DNA from: Mangrovimicrobium sediminis
GTDB lineage: Bacteria > Pseudomonadota > Gammaproteobacteria > Pseudomonadales > Halieaceae
NCBI RefSeq assembly: GCF_004745945.1
Contig: NZ_SRLE01000017.1
Span: forward strand, 62,001-126,000
DNA length: 64,000 nucleotides
Direction of reading: 5' to 3'
The notes beneath the pieces are model-generated. The model was not told the origin of the DNA. It did not search any database and saw nothing but the letters and a program-made list of their open reading frames with translations. Shown here piece after piece: positions 52,780 through 60,938 of the stretch. Numbering within the stretch: the first letter of the stretch is position 1; every line of letters begins with the position of its first letter. A program made the position numbers and the translations under genes.

Positions 52780-53276
52780 GCGGCGAACTGCAAAGCTCGC
52801 ACCGCGCCGGGCGACGGCGCCTCGTGTACCTGGCCGTGGCCCTGCTCGGAGCTTGCGCCAGTATGCAAAGCTACCACCCCCAGCCGGGCGACGCCTTTCT
52901 CGTCGACGACCGCCAGCTGCTGTCCACGGTCAATGACAGCGACGCCAGCGTGGTCGCCGTGGCACGTATCGACGACAGCCGGGCACCACCCCAGCGCCTG
53001 CGTATCGAGGGTGCCGCTCCCGACGGCGGGGACCTCGCCGTCCTGCGTATCGAGCCGGGCCAGCACACGGTTAAAATACAGGTCTGCGAGGCGGGCTTCT
53101 GGACCTACTGCGGCACGGCCTACGTGGAGCTCACCGCCAACCCCGGTGAGTTCTATCGCGTGTACAGCAGCATGAGCAAAACAGGCGGCTATATCGAAGT
53201 CTGGATCGAAGAGCTGTACTCGTCCCACAGCGTGGTACCGCGCATGCGCTTCACCGGCCTGACACGCCACGGCTAA
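52776..53276 (+). CDS. Lipoprotein, 166 residues
   Basis: The GTG at 52776 overlaps the previous stop (GTGA). A basic N-terminus, a short hydrophobic segment and LLGAC make a lipobox with Cys at about 27. The mature part holds a beta-rich domain with LRIEPGQHTVKIQVCEAGFW, similar in pattern to PEGA-like or DUF2846-type domains; I do not claim a family. Two more Cys in CEAGFWTYC may form a disulfide. Confidence 0.75.
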   Translation: MSGELQSSHRAGRRRLVYLAVALLGACASMQSYHPQPGDAFLVDDRQLLSTVNDSDASVVAVARIDDSRAPPQRLRIEGAAPDGGDLAVLRIEPGQHTVKIQVCEAGFWTYCGTAYVELTANPGEFYRVYSSMSKTGGYIEVWIEELYSSHSVVPRMRFTGLTRHG

Positions 53277-53487
53277 ACCCACACCCGGCCCGCAAGCCCC
53301 CCCCGCCAGCCGCTCCGCGGCTGCCCCGCAACACGTCAGTTGCCCCGTGCCACGTCAGCACACCCCCACGCCGGGTAAAGTCGCCACCCTTTTGGCCGAT
53401 ACCCGGGTTACCCGGCTACCGCGGGTGGCGCGCGCTGCCAACGTGGCACGGGCGCGTGAAGACAGCGAAAGAACGGACGAGGAACCC

Positions 53488-54348
53488 ATGAATATTCGAT
53501 TGATCCCACTGGTAACCCTGACCGCCCTGGCCACCGTTTCCGCCTGGGCCGGAGAGACTTCCCACCACGCCGACGCCGGCCACGCGACGCTGGAACAGCA
53601 GCGCCACACCCTGGCCGAAAACACCCGTGGCAAAGGCTACGGCCCGCAGTCACCGCGTGATATCGACGCCCACGCCGGCCTCAACAAACGCGCGTTCAAC
53701 AACGCTCCCCCCGCGGATGAAATGAACCTGTGCAACATTCATTTCCACAAGAACGCGGAGCATCGCGGCGGCGAGTTCTCGACCTACGCCGGTGATGGCG
53801 ATGGCTTCGGCTATGGCAGCGGCTACGTGTTCTCGGGCGAATTGCCCGCCGCCAAGCTGGCGGCGGTAGACACCGAGATCTGCCCCAGCGAGCACGGCGG
53901 CCTGGCCCCGGGCGACACCATCGAGGTGCACTTCGTGCACTCCACAGCAGATGTGAAACCCGGCGCCACCCTCGGCGCCTGCGTCAACGAGGCGATCAAC
54001 AACCCGCAACTGCGCGTGGAGGCCAGGGTCTTCGTGCTGGTCAACGACGACAGCGCGCCCGACTTCGCCGAAGTCGCCGGCTACGGCAAGCGCAAGCGCC
54101 TGTACCAGGCGCTGAACATGCCCACAGCCGGGGACAAGGCGGTTGAATATGCGGGCTCGACCACCGGCCCCGGCTACAACGAAAAAGGTTCACCCTACCA
54201 GGTGACCTGGCGCGTGGCCCCGGCGGTGACCGAACTCAACATCGCCAGCGTGGGCAAATGGTGCCAGGGCAACGATTTCGCCGAAGATCACGCCCACGGC
54301 GTGCGCAACCTGGTGACCAACCCGGAGTTGTTGTCGAGCATCGAATGA
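53488..54348 (+). CDS. Delta-class carbonic anhydrase
   Basis: The ATG at 53488 gives 286 residues with a signal peptide (1-21). NLCNIHFHKNAEHRGGEF (80-97) has His85, His87 and His92, the likely zinc ligands of the delta class first described in diatoms. Four further landmarks, Cys82, ICPSE, GACVNE and KWCQGN, could make two disulfides. It should hydrate CO2 in the periplasm. Single gene with its own terminator. Confidence 0.85.
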   Translation: MNIRLIPLVTLTALATVSAWAGETSHHADAGHATLEQQRHTLAENTRGKGYGPQSPRDIDAHAGLNKRAFNNAPPADEMNLCNIHFHKNAEHRGGEFSTYAGDGDGFGYGSGYVFSGELPAAKLAAVDTEICPSEHGGLAPGDTIEVHFVHSTADVKPGATLGACVNEAINNPQLRVEARVFVLVNDDSAPDFAEVAGYGKRKRLYQALNMPTAGDKAVEYAGSTTGPGYNEKGSPYQVTWRVAPAVTELNIASVGKWCQGNDFAEDHAHGVRNLVTNPELLSSIE

Positions 54349-54358
54349 GACGCGGCGC

Positions 54359-54397
54359 ACGGCAGGGCGCGGCCAACGGCTGCCGCCCTGCCGTTTT
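54359..54397 (+). terminator. Terminator after the carbonic anhydrase gene
   Basis: ACGGCAGGGCG and CGCCCTGCCGT form a perfect 11-bp stem across a 14-base loop, followed by TTT, starting ten bases past the stop. Confidence 0.85.
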
Positions 54398-54465
54398 GCG
54401 CAGATACGCGTTGACGAGCCACACCGGGTTTGTCATATAGTTGACCTATGCCCGGGGAGGTGTGA

Positions 54466-55068
54466 ATGCAAGACGATTACATTCAGGAACCCATAACCGA
54501 GACTTCTCTGTCGCTGTACTTCAAGCAGCGACTGTCTGAATACGCCAGGCGCTTGCGGCCGCCGCCGCACGAGGACACCTGCTGGTACATCGGCAGCATG
54601 CTCGAGCGCTTCGGCCGCACCGATCACCTGTTCGCCTACGACAACGGCCAGTACGGCCTGCGGCCCCTGGCCCTGCTCTACGGCGACGCCCTGGAAGCGC
54701 GCAACGAGCACGAACGCTGCCTCATCCTGCAACAGCTGGGCGACATGGCCCTGTTCCTCGGCGCCCTGTTCCCCGAGCGCTTCACGCGCCGCGGCATCCA
54801 GCAGGACTACGTGGCGGGCATGGGCGGCAGCGCCTACGACTATCTCGCGGACAACGCGCGGCGCAACCGGCATATCTTCGCCGAGTTATCGCATATGTTC
54901 ACGCGCATGCTGGAGATGGTCGCCAGCGCCTGCACGCAGGACCGGCACATGGGCACCGAGGACATCATCGCGCTCTACCAGCACTGGCTGGACACCGGCG
55001 ACCCGCTGGCGGAAAGCCGCCTGCGCGGCCTGGGTATTGCGCTATCAAGCAGCGAACGGATGCACTGA
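54466..55068 (+). CDS. Conserved hypothetical helical protein, 200 residues
   Basis: This soluble protein has no signal peptide or membrane segment. It is rich in Arg, Leu and aromatic residues, with WYIGSMLERFGRTDHLFAYD, LQQLGDMALFLGALFPERF and AYDYLADNARRNRHIFAELS as distinctive stretches; all look helical. I do not recognise a named domain. It converges on the Na/Pi gene with 18 bases between stops. Coding is well supported. Confidence 0.78.
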   Translation: MQDDYIQEPITETSLSLYFKQRLSEYARRLRPPPHEDTCWYIGSMLERFGRTDHLFAYDNGQYGLRPLALLYGDALEARNEHERCLILQQLGDMALFLGALFPERFTRRGIQQDYVAGMGGSAYDYLADNARRNRHIFAELSHMFTRMLEMVASACTQDRHMGTEDIIALYQHWLDTGDPLAESRLRGLGIALSSSERMH

Positions 55069-55086
55069 GCCACCCGGCTTCCGCAC

Positions 55087-56667
55087 TCAGGGCGGCGCCA
55101 CCCCCTGCCGGGCAAAATTGAGCAGCTTGTCGATCAGCCGCCGCGAGTAGGTGACGAAGTTGGACAATGCACCGGCATCGCGCCGCTCCGGGTGTGCCAG
55201 CAGCGCGAGCAGGTCGCGGTTGACGTCCTCCAGTTGCAGATGCAGGGCCTTCGCACGTTCCGACGTTTGCGGCTCGCGACCCTCGAGCATGGCGCGGTGA
55301 ATCTCGTCGAACAGCGACAGAGTAGCGCCGGACAACTCGTGAATCATGCGCAGGATGTCACTCTTTAGCTCGATGTAATGACTGCTCATCATGCGCCGCG
55401 TGTTGAACAGGTCCTCGATCGAGTCGTGGATCTGGAACAGGTAGTCGTAGCGGGTAATCAGCGCCAGCAGCTGCCGCGACTCCGCCGCATCGGTAACGCT
55501 GGCTACCGCATGTGAAAAATAGGCCAGGTACTCGCGCTCGAGGAAGGCGATGTATTCCAGCCGCCGGCCGGCGGCCTCGGTAATGCCGCGGTAGTTGGAC
55601 TCGATACTCAGGGTCACCTGGTTGTAGTTCTCCTCGAGGAACCCGAGCAGTGCCGCGGCGTTGCGCTCGAGGTCATCGCGCACGCGCACAAACTCCGAGT
55701 TGCTGTCGAACACCGGTATCGCCAGGCGCTCGAAATCCATCTTGCCCTCCCCCATCAGGCGCTCGATCAGGCGCGTGAACGGGTTGATGAAGGCGATGAA
55801 CAGCACGCTGGTAACGAGGTTGAAGATCAGGTGGATATTCGCCAGCGCCACCGCCGGGGCCATGTCCACCTCGGCCAGGTGGTCGCCGAACAGCAGCAAC
55901 AGGGGAAAGAACAGCACCACGCCGCCGACGTTGAACAGCAGGTGGCTGAGCGCGGTCTTCTTCGCCGCCAGGTCCATATTGATCATCGCCAGCATCGCCG
56001 TGGCGGTAGTGCCGATATTGGCACCCATGATCAAGGGCACCGCGTTTTCCAGGCTGAGCAGGCCCTGCTGGGCGAAGATAATCGCGAGCCCCGTGGTCAC
56101 CGAACTGGACTGCACCAGCGCCGTAAACAGGCAGCCCACCAGCACCGCCAGCAGGGGGTTCTGCGGCTGCAACAGGTAGTTCACGAAGGCCGGCTCCTGC
56201 TGCAGCGGCGCCAGCGCGGAGGAGATCAGGTTGAGGCTGAAGAACACGAAGCCGAAATAGAAGATCGACTTGCCGAAGATCGACACCCGCCAGCGCAGCA
56301 GCGACAACACGAAGCCGATGATGATCAGCACCGGGGCAAAGGCGGTGAGCTTGAAGGCCACCAGCTGCGCCGTCACCGTGGTGCCGACATTGCTGCCAAA
56401 AATAATTCCCACGCTGTTGCGAAAGGACAGCACACCAGCATTCACCAGGCCGATGGCGATCACCGAGGTGGCGGAACTGGACTGGATGACGGCGGTGACC
56501 ACGGCGCCGATCAGCACACCCACCAGCGGCACCCGGGTGGCGCGGGCGAGGAACTTGCGAAAGCGCTCGCCGGAGATGCGCTGGATTTCGGCGGAAAAGT
56601 TTTCCAGCCCGAAGACGAACAGGATGATCGCTGTCATCCCCGCCATGATCACGTGAATCGACTCCAT
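55087..56667 (-). CDS. Na/Pi cotransporter family protein
   Basis: The 526-residue protein has two inverted NaPi repeats (about 45-150 and 155-270), each with a QSSS signature (VIQSSSATSVIAIGLV; ALVQSSSVTTGLAII), then a C-terminal PhoU-like helical region (about 320-526). It should bring phosphate in with sodium, or export it as in YjbB. It ends the ion-transport operon, 41 bases after mgtE. Confidence 0.93.
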   Translation of the reverse strand: MESIHVIMAGMTAIILFVFGLENFSAEIQRISGERFRKFLARATRVPLVGVLIGAVVTAVIQSSSATSVIAIGLVNAGVLSFRNSVGIIFGSNVGTTVTAQLVAFKLTAFAPVLIIIGFVLSLLRWRVSIFGKSIFYFGFVFFSLNLISSALAPLQQEPAFVNYLLQPQNPLLAVLVGCLFTALVQSSSVTTGLAIIFAQQGLLSLENAVPLIMGANIGTTATAMLAMINMDLAAKKTALSHLLFNVGGVVLFFPLLLLFGDHLAEVDMAPAVALANIHLIFNLVTSVLFIAFINPFTRLIERLMGEGKMDFERLAIPVFDSNSEFVRVRDDLERNAAALLGFLEENYNQVTLSIESNYRGITEAAGRRLEYIAFLEREYLAYFSHAVASVTDAAESRQLLALITRYDYLFQIHDSIEDLFNTRRMMSSHYIELKSDILRMIHELSGATLSLFDEIHRAMLEGREPQTSERAKALHLQLEDVNRDLLALLAHPERRDAGALSNFVTYSRRLIDKLLNFARQGVAPP

Positions 56668-56707
56668 CCCCGCTCAGCCCCGTCTACGCTGTCCTGTTGC
56701 GCGCAGT

Positions 56708-57994
56708 TTACAACAGGCCGGAGAGCAGCGTGGCGGTGCCGAGGAAGGAGAGAAAGCCGGCCACGTCGGTGACCGTGGTGAGGATGATCGACGAGGCGGT
56801 GGCCGGGTCCTGGCCCAGGCGCGCCAGCACCATCGGCACCAGCGCCCCGGCAATCCCCGCCATGACCATGGCGGTGACCATGGCGATGGCGATGACCAGG
56901 GCCAGCCCGGCGGACTGGCTCCACACCCACACCCCCAGTCCGCAGGTCAGCGCCAGCGCAGTGCCGTTGATCAGGCCGATCTGCAGTTCCTTGTTGAGCA
57001 CCGTGCGCCACTGCAGGGTGCTGACCTCGCGCAGGGCCAGGCCGCGCATGGTCACCGCCAGCGCCTGGGAGCCGGCGTTGCCGGACTGCCCCGCCACCAC
57101 CGGCAGCAGGATGGCCAGGGCGGTGAACTGGGCGATGGTCGACTCGAACAGGCCGACCACGGCGGCGGCGAGGAAGGCGGTGAGCAGGTTGATGTGCAGC
57201 CACACCAGGCGGCGCTTGACCGCGAACAACGGCGGCGACAGCGCGCGCTCATCGGCGCTGGCACCGACCATGCGCTGGATGTCGGCGGTCGCCGCTTCCT
57301 CGGCGGCCTGGAACAGGTTGGTGTAACGGATGATGCCGAGCAGTTTGCCCTCGTCGTCCACCACCGGGATGGAGTCCGAGCGCGAGCTGTCGAACAGCGC
57401 CACCAGGTCCTCCTCGGTGGCACTGAGCTGGGCCACCGCCTCCACCGGGTGCAGCAGGTCGGCCATCGGCGTCTCCGGTTCCGCCAGGGCCATGTCCTGC
57501 AGGTCGACGCGCCCGACCAGGGTATCCTCGGTGTCCACCAGGTACAGTGAGCGCACGCGCTGGGAGTGGGAACGGCGCAGTTCCGAGAGCGCTTCGCCGA
57601 CGCTCTGCTCGCGGCGGTAGCGCGAGCGCAGGCGGTCCATGAAACGGCCCGCGGTGCGCTCCGGGTAGTCCAGCAGCTCCTCGAACTCGGTGCGGATACG
57701 GCCCGGCAGCGCCTCGAGTTCGGTGGCGCGCTCCTCCGGCGCCAGCGAGCGCAGGATGAGCAGCGCCGTGCGCAGGCTCGCCAGCTGCAGCACGCGGGCG
57801 CGGCGGTCGGGTTCCAGCGACAGGAACAGGTCGGTGAGGCGTCCGGGGTCGGCGTGTTCCAGCAGGCGGGTCGCCGCCTCCGCGGAAAGTACTTCCACCC
57901 GCTCGGCGGCGCTGTCGCGGCGCTCCAGGACGCGCGCCGCCTCCGCCGGGAATTCCCGCACATAGTATTCACGCAGCTCGTCGACCAGGTTCAC
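56708..57994 (-). CDS. mgtE: Magnesium transporter MgtE
   Basis: The GTG at 57994 overlaps the upstream stop (GTGA), giving 428 residues. The N-terminal MgtE-N superhelix (about 15-115), a CBS pair (about 120-245) and five membrane segments (about 270-428) with LLPVVAGQSGNAGSQALAV are all present. Mg2+ binding between the N and CBS domains closes the pore. The upstream gene encodes a similar soluble half. Confidence 0.95.
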   Translation of the reverse strand: MNLVDELREYYVREFPAEAARVLERRDSAAERVEVLSAEAATRLLEHADPGRLTDLFLSLEPDRRARVLQLASLRTALLILRSLAPEERATELEALPGRIRTEFEELLDYPERTAGRFMDRLRSRYRREQSVGEALSELRRSHSQRVRSLYLVDTEDTLVGRVDLQDMALAEPETPMADLLHPVEAVAQLSATEEDLVALFDSSRSDSIPVVDDEGKLLGIIRYTNLFQAAEEAATADIQRMVGASADERALSPPLFAVKRRLVWLHINLLTAFLAAAVVGLFESTIAQFTALAILLPVVAGQSGNAGSQALAVTMRGLALREVSTLQWRTVLNKELQIGLINGTALALTCGLGVWVWSQSAGLALVIAIAMVTAMVMAGIAGALVPMVLARLGQDPATASSIILTTVTDVAGFLSFLGTATLLSGLL

Positions 57995-58797
57995 GGGCGC
58001 CCCAGCAGCGATTCCAGCACCCGCCCACAGGTCGAGAGGTAACCGCCGGCGAGTTCGGTGACCACTTTTTCCAGGCTGAACTCGCCCGGACGGCTCTCGC
58101 CAGCGACGCGCTCCAGCATGCCGCGATTGACCACGCCGAGAATCCGGTGGCGGCTGTCTACCACGGGCATCTCGGCAAACTCGGCCCACTGCCGCGAGCG
58201 CAGCGCGGTAGCGGCATCGGTCAGGCCGCTGAGCGGCTCCAGGGTGTCGGCCACCTGCCCCACCGGGCGCGCCCGGTTGAGCCGCGCATAGGCCGCGCGC
58301 AGGCGCAGCATGCCCTGGTAACGGCCCTGCGCGTCCACTACCAGCACCGGCCGCGGCCGGGTATCGCTGGCGTCGGACAGCTGCTCACAGAAATCCCGGC
58401 ACAGGACTTCGGCGCCGACGCGGATGAAATCCGGGCTGACCAGCGCCGCCAGGGTATGCCCGGGAAACTCCAGCAACTGGTAGATCGGGCCGCGCTCGCT
58501 CTCCGCCACGGTCTGCAACACGCCCGGGTACCGCGACTCGTGCAGGTGGGAGACCAGCGCCACGGCGTCGTCCGCCTGCGCGGCGACCAACAGGCGGCCG
58601 ACCAGCGCCGCGTCCAGCACGCCGAGCAGCCCGGTCAGTTTCCAGCTCGGCAGGCGCGCACACAGGGCGGCGGCGCTGGCGGCGGGCAGGTCGGCGATGA
58701 AGGGGGCGAGTTCACCGAGTTCGCGGTTGGCCAGCAGTACCGCGACTTCCTCCGGCCGTGCGGCGGTGAACTCCAGGACCAGCGGGTCATCCAGCAT
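57991..58797 (-). CDS. Soluble MgtE-N/CBS protein without a channel
   Basis: I start at ATG 58797, which lies inside the end of the channel gene, giving 268 residues. Residues ~5-125 look like an MgtE-N-type superhelix (RPEEVAVLLANRELGELAPF) and ~130-240 a CBS pair (RPVLVVDAQGRYQGMLRLRA; MPVVDSRHRILGVVNRGML). No membrane segment follows. It resembles the regulatory half of MgtE and overlaps mgtE by four bases, so it may sense Mg2+ or nucleotides for that channel. Function inferred. Confidence 0.8.
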   Translation of the reverse strand: MLDDPLVLEFTAARPEEVAVLLANRELGELAPFIADLPAASAAALCARLPSWKLTGLLGVLDAALVGRLLVAAQADDAVALVSHLHESRYPGVLQTVAESERGPIYQLLEFPGHTLAALVSPDFIRVGAEVLCRDFCEQLSDASDTRPRPVLVVDAQGRYQGMLRLRAAYARLNRARPVGQVADTLEPLSGLTDAATALRSRQWAEFAEMPVVDSRHRILGVVNRGMLERVAGESRPGEFSLEKVVTELAGGYLSTCGRVLESLLGRP

Positions 58798-59614
58798 CGG
58801 TGCTCTCCCCGCCGGGCGCAGTAGTGGACTCTTTACCAGTCTCTTTACCTGTTTCGGTACCGGCCTCGCGCACCAGCAGCACCTCTGAGTCGGCGAAGCG
58901 CGAAGTGGGCACGGTGGCGATACCGTCGCTGGACTCGAGCACCACGGCGGTGCTGAGCAGTTCGATGATGCGCCCCTCGACACCGTTGATGCGCACCACG
59001 TCACCGATGCGGTAGCGGTCCAGCGCGCGCCGCGCCAGCAGGTTTTCCACCAGCTGCCGGCTGCCCAGTGCGAAGGCCAGGGACAGCCCGCCGAAGAAGA
59101 AGCCGAGCAGGATGACGATCACGTTAGACAGGAAACTGATATCGATGGAGGTCTGCGCCAGGCCGGTGAGCACCGCGGCGATGATGACCAGTAACTGGGC
59201 GAAGCGCGGCACCAAGTGGTCGCTGGACAACCCCATCAGGCCCGCGACCAGGCTGCGCACCACCACCCCCAGCAGGTAGCCGGAGAGAATGATGAAACCG
59301 CCGAAGATCAGCTGCGGGATGTATTGCAGCAGGGCGTCCAGCCACTCCTTGACCACCGAGATGCTCAGCGCCTTGAGCGAGAGCAGCAGGAAGATCACCA
59401 GGGTGCCGTAGTACACGCCGGCGCGCAGGGACTGGCGCAGCATGCGCAGGTCGATATGCTCGAGCCGGTTGCGCGCCCGCCGCCGCAGGTAGGCCTCGAG
59501 GGCGGTCAGCCAGCGCTCGGCGAGGCGCGCAAACAGCGCGGCGACCACGAAACCGGCAATGGCGATGAGAATCGCCAGCAGTTCGGGGTGTTCATTGAGC
59601 ATATCGGCGTTCAT
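58787..59614 (-). CDS. Small-conductance mechanosensitive channel (MscS family)
   Basis: I use ATG 59614, one base after the MFS stop, giving 275 residues. Four or so membrane segments are followed by the pore helix LLGFFFGGLSLAFALGSRQL and a short MscS beta domain (RYRIGDVVRINGVEGRIIEL). The C-terminal cage domain is cut short and ends in a Gly/Thr/Glu-rich tail, so this is a small variant. It would open under membrane tension. It overlaps the next gene by 11 bases. Confidence 0.88.
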   Translation of the reverse strand: MNADMLNEHPELLAILIAIAGFVVAALFARLAERWLTALEAYLRRRARNRLEHIDLRMLRQSLRAGVYYGTLVIFLLLSLKALSISVVKEWLDALLQYIPQLIFGGFIILSGYLLGVVVRSLVAGLMGLSSDHLVPRFAQLLVIIAAVLTGLAQTSIDISFLSNVIVILLGFFFGGLSLAFALGSRQLVENLLARRALDRYRIGDVVRINGVEGRIIELLSTAVVLESSDGIATVPTSRFADSEVLLVREAGTETGKETGKESTTAPGGESTDAG

Positions 59615-59615
59615 G

Positions 59616-60896
59616 TCAGTCCGGGTCGTCAGGCGTATCCACAGTGTAGTCTTCACCGGTCGGCGACGCCGCCGCGTGTTCCTCGCCGCGCGGGTCCAGC
59701 TCGAAACTGGCCGGCGCGACTTCCGAGGCCACCGCCTTGAAGTGTGTCTGGTCGCTGGCCTCGATGGCCCGCGGCTGGCGCAACAGCACGGCGAACAGTA
59801 CCGAGAAGGCCAGGCACAGCACGGTGAATGACCAGAATAACGCGCTCCCTCCCCACACTGTCATCAACTGGCCGAGCAGGATCGGCGCGAAAATGGCACC
59901 CAGGCCATTGAGCAGGAGCACCGAGGTGCCGATCTCGACGAACTCGTCGCTGCTGGAGACATCCGCCGCGGTGGCCAGCGACACAGCATAGATCGGCATG
60001 GAAAAGGCGCCGAACAACAGCACGGCAAGCAGGAACCACACCTGTCCGTCACCGAGCGCGACCGCCGCGGAGGACAGCGCGCTGCACAGGGTGAGCAGCA
60101 CCAGGATCTGGCGCCGGTCGCGGCGATCGGAGAGCCAGCCGATCGGGTACTGGCACAGGGCACCGCCGACAATGGCTGCGGTCATGAAGGCGGTCACCGC
60201 CATCTGCCCCTGGCCGTCGCTGTCGGCAAACACCGCGCCGAGGGACCAGAAGCTGCCCACCACCAGTCCGGAGAGCAGCGCCCCGGCGAAGGCTGAGTGG
60301 GAGCGATTGTAGAGTTTGCGGAAGCTGACCCGGGTGGCGGACACCGGCGCCGGGGCCATGCGCCGGGTAAGCCCGACGGGGATGATGCCCAGTGCCATGA
60401 ACAGCGCCGCCAGGGTAAACGGGGTTGCACTCTCCACCGGCCCGACGTTGATCAACAACTGGCCCAGGGCCATCGCCGACAGGGTGAGGAAGGTGTAGGT
60501 GGCCAGGATCAGGCCGCGGGTCTGCGCCGAGGCCTGGCTGTTGAGCCAGCTTTCGATCACAGTGTACAGGCCGCTGATCGCCACCCCGGTAAGAAAGCGC
60601 AACAGCAGCCAGTTCACCCAGGCGTCGAGCATTTCCAGGCTGAGAAGGGTGCTGATCATGACCGCGCCGAGCACAGCAAAACAGCGGATATGTCCGACCC
60701 GGGCGATGATCCGCGGCACCACCACGCAGCCGACCACAAAGCCGGCGAAGTAGGCCGACGCGGTCAGGCCGATCAGCAACTCCGGCATGCCGTTAGCCGC
60801 TGCACGCAGGGGCAGCAGGGTCAGCTGCATGCCGTGGCCCACGATCAGCAGGACCGTGGACAACAGCAGGGAGAGAACGACGCGCAGTGCGCTCAT
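59616..60896 (-). CDS. MFS transporter (YcaD/UMF-like)
   Basis: The 426-residue protein has twelve membrane segments. The opening HGMQLTLLPLRAAANGMPEL and YFAGFVVGCVVVPRIIARVG fit the MFS subgroup of E. coli YcaD; DRRDRRQILVL is the loop 8-9 motif. The C-terminal ~60 residues are a soluble acidic tail. Substrate unknown. It is the first gene of the operon, with its stop and the channel start separated by one base. Confidence 0.88.
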   Translation of the reverse strand: MSALRVVLSLLLSTVLLIVGHGMQLTLLPLRAAANGMPELLIGLTASAYFAGFVVGCVVVPRIIARVGHIRCFAVLGAVMISTLLSLEMLDAWVNWLLLRFLTGVAISGLYTVIESWLNSQASAQTRGLILATYTFLTLSAMALGQLLINVGPVESATPFTLAALFMALGIIPVGLTRRMAPAPVSATRVSFRKLYNRSHSAFAGALLSGLVVGSFWSLGAVFADSDGQGQMAVTAFMTAAIVGGALCQYPIGWLSDRRDRRQILVLLTLCSALSSAAVALGDGQVWFLLAVLLFGAFSMPIYAVSLATAADVSSSDEFVEIGTSVLLLNGLGAIFAPILLGQLMTVWGGSALFWSFTVLCLAFSVLFAVLLRQPRAIEASDQTHFKAVASEVAPASFELDPRGEEHAAASPTGEDYTVDTPDDPD

Positions 60897-60938
60897 GGCT
60901 ACCTCAGGTTACCGCCGGTTGCTGGCATTGCGCCGCCG

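Noticed and set aside
56708-58797. The MgtE-like genes as one gene broken by a frameshift
   Set aside because: Each has its own MgtE-N and CBS region; joining them would double those domains, and the four-base GTGA overlap is a normal coupling junction.
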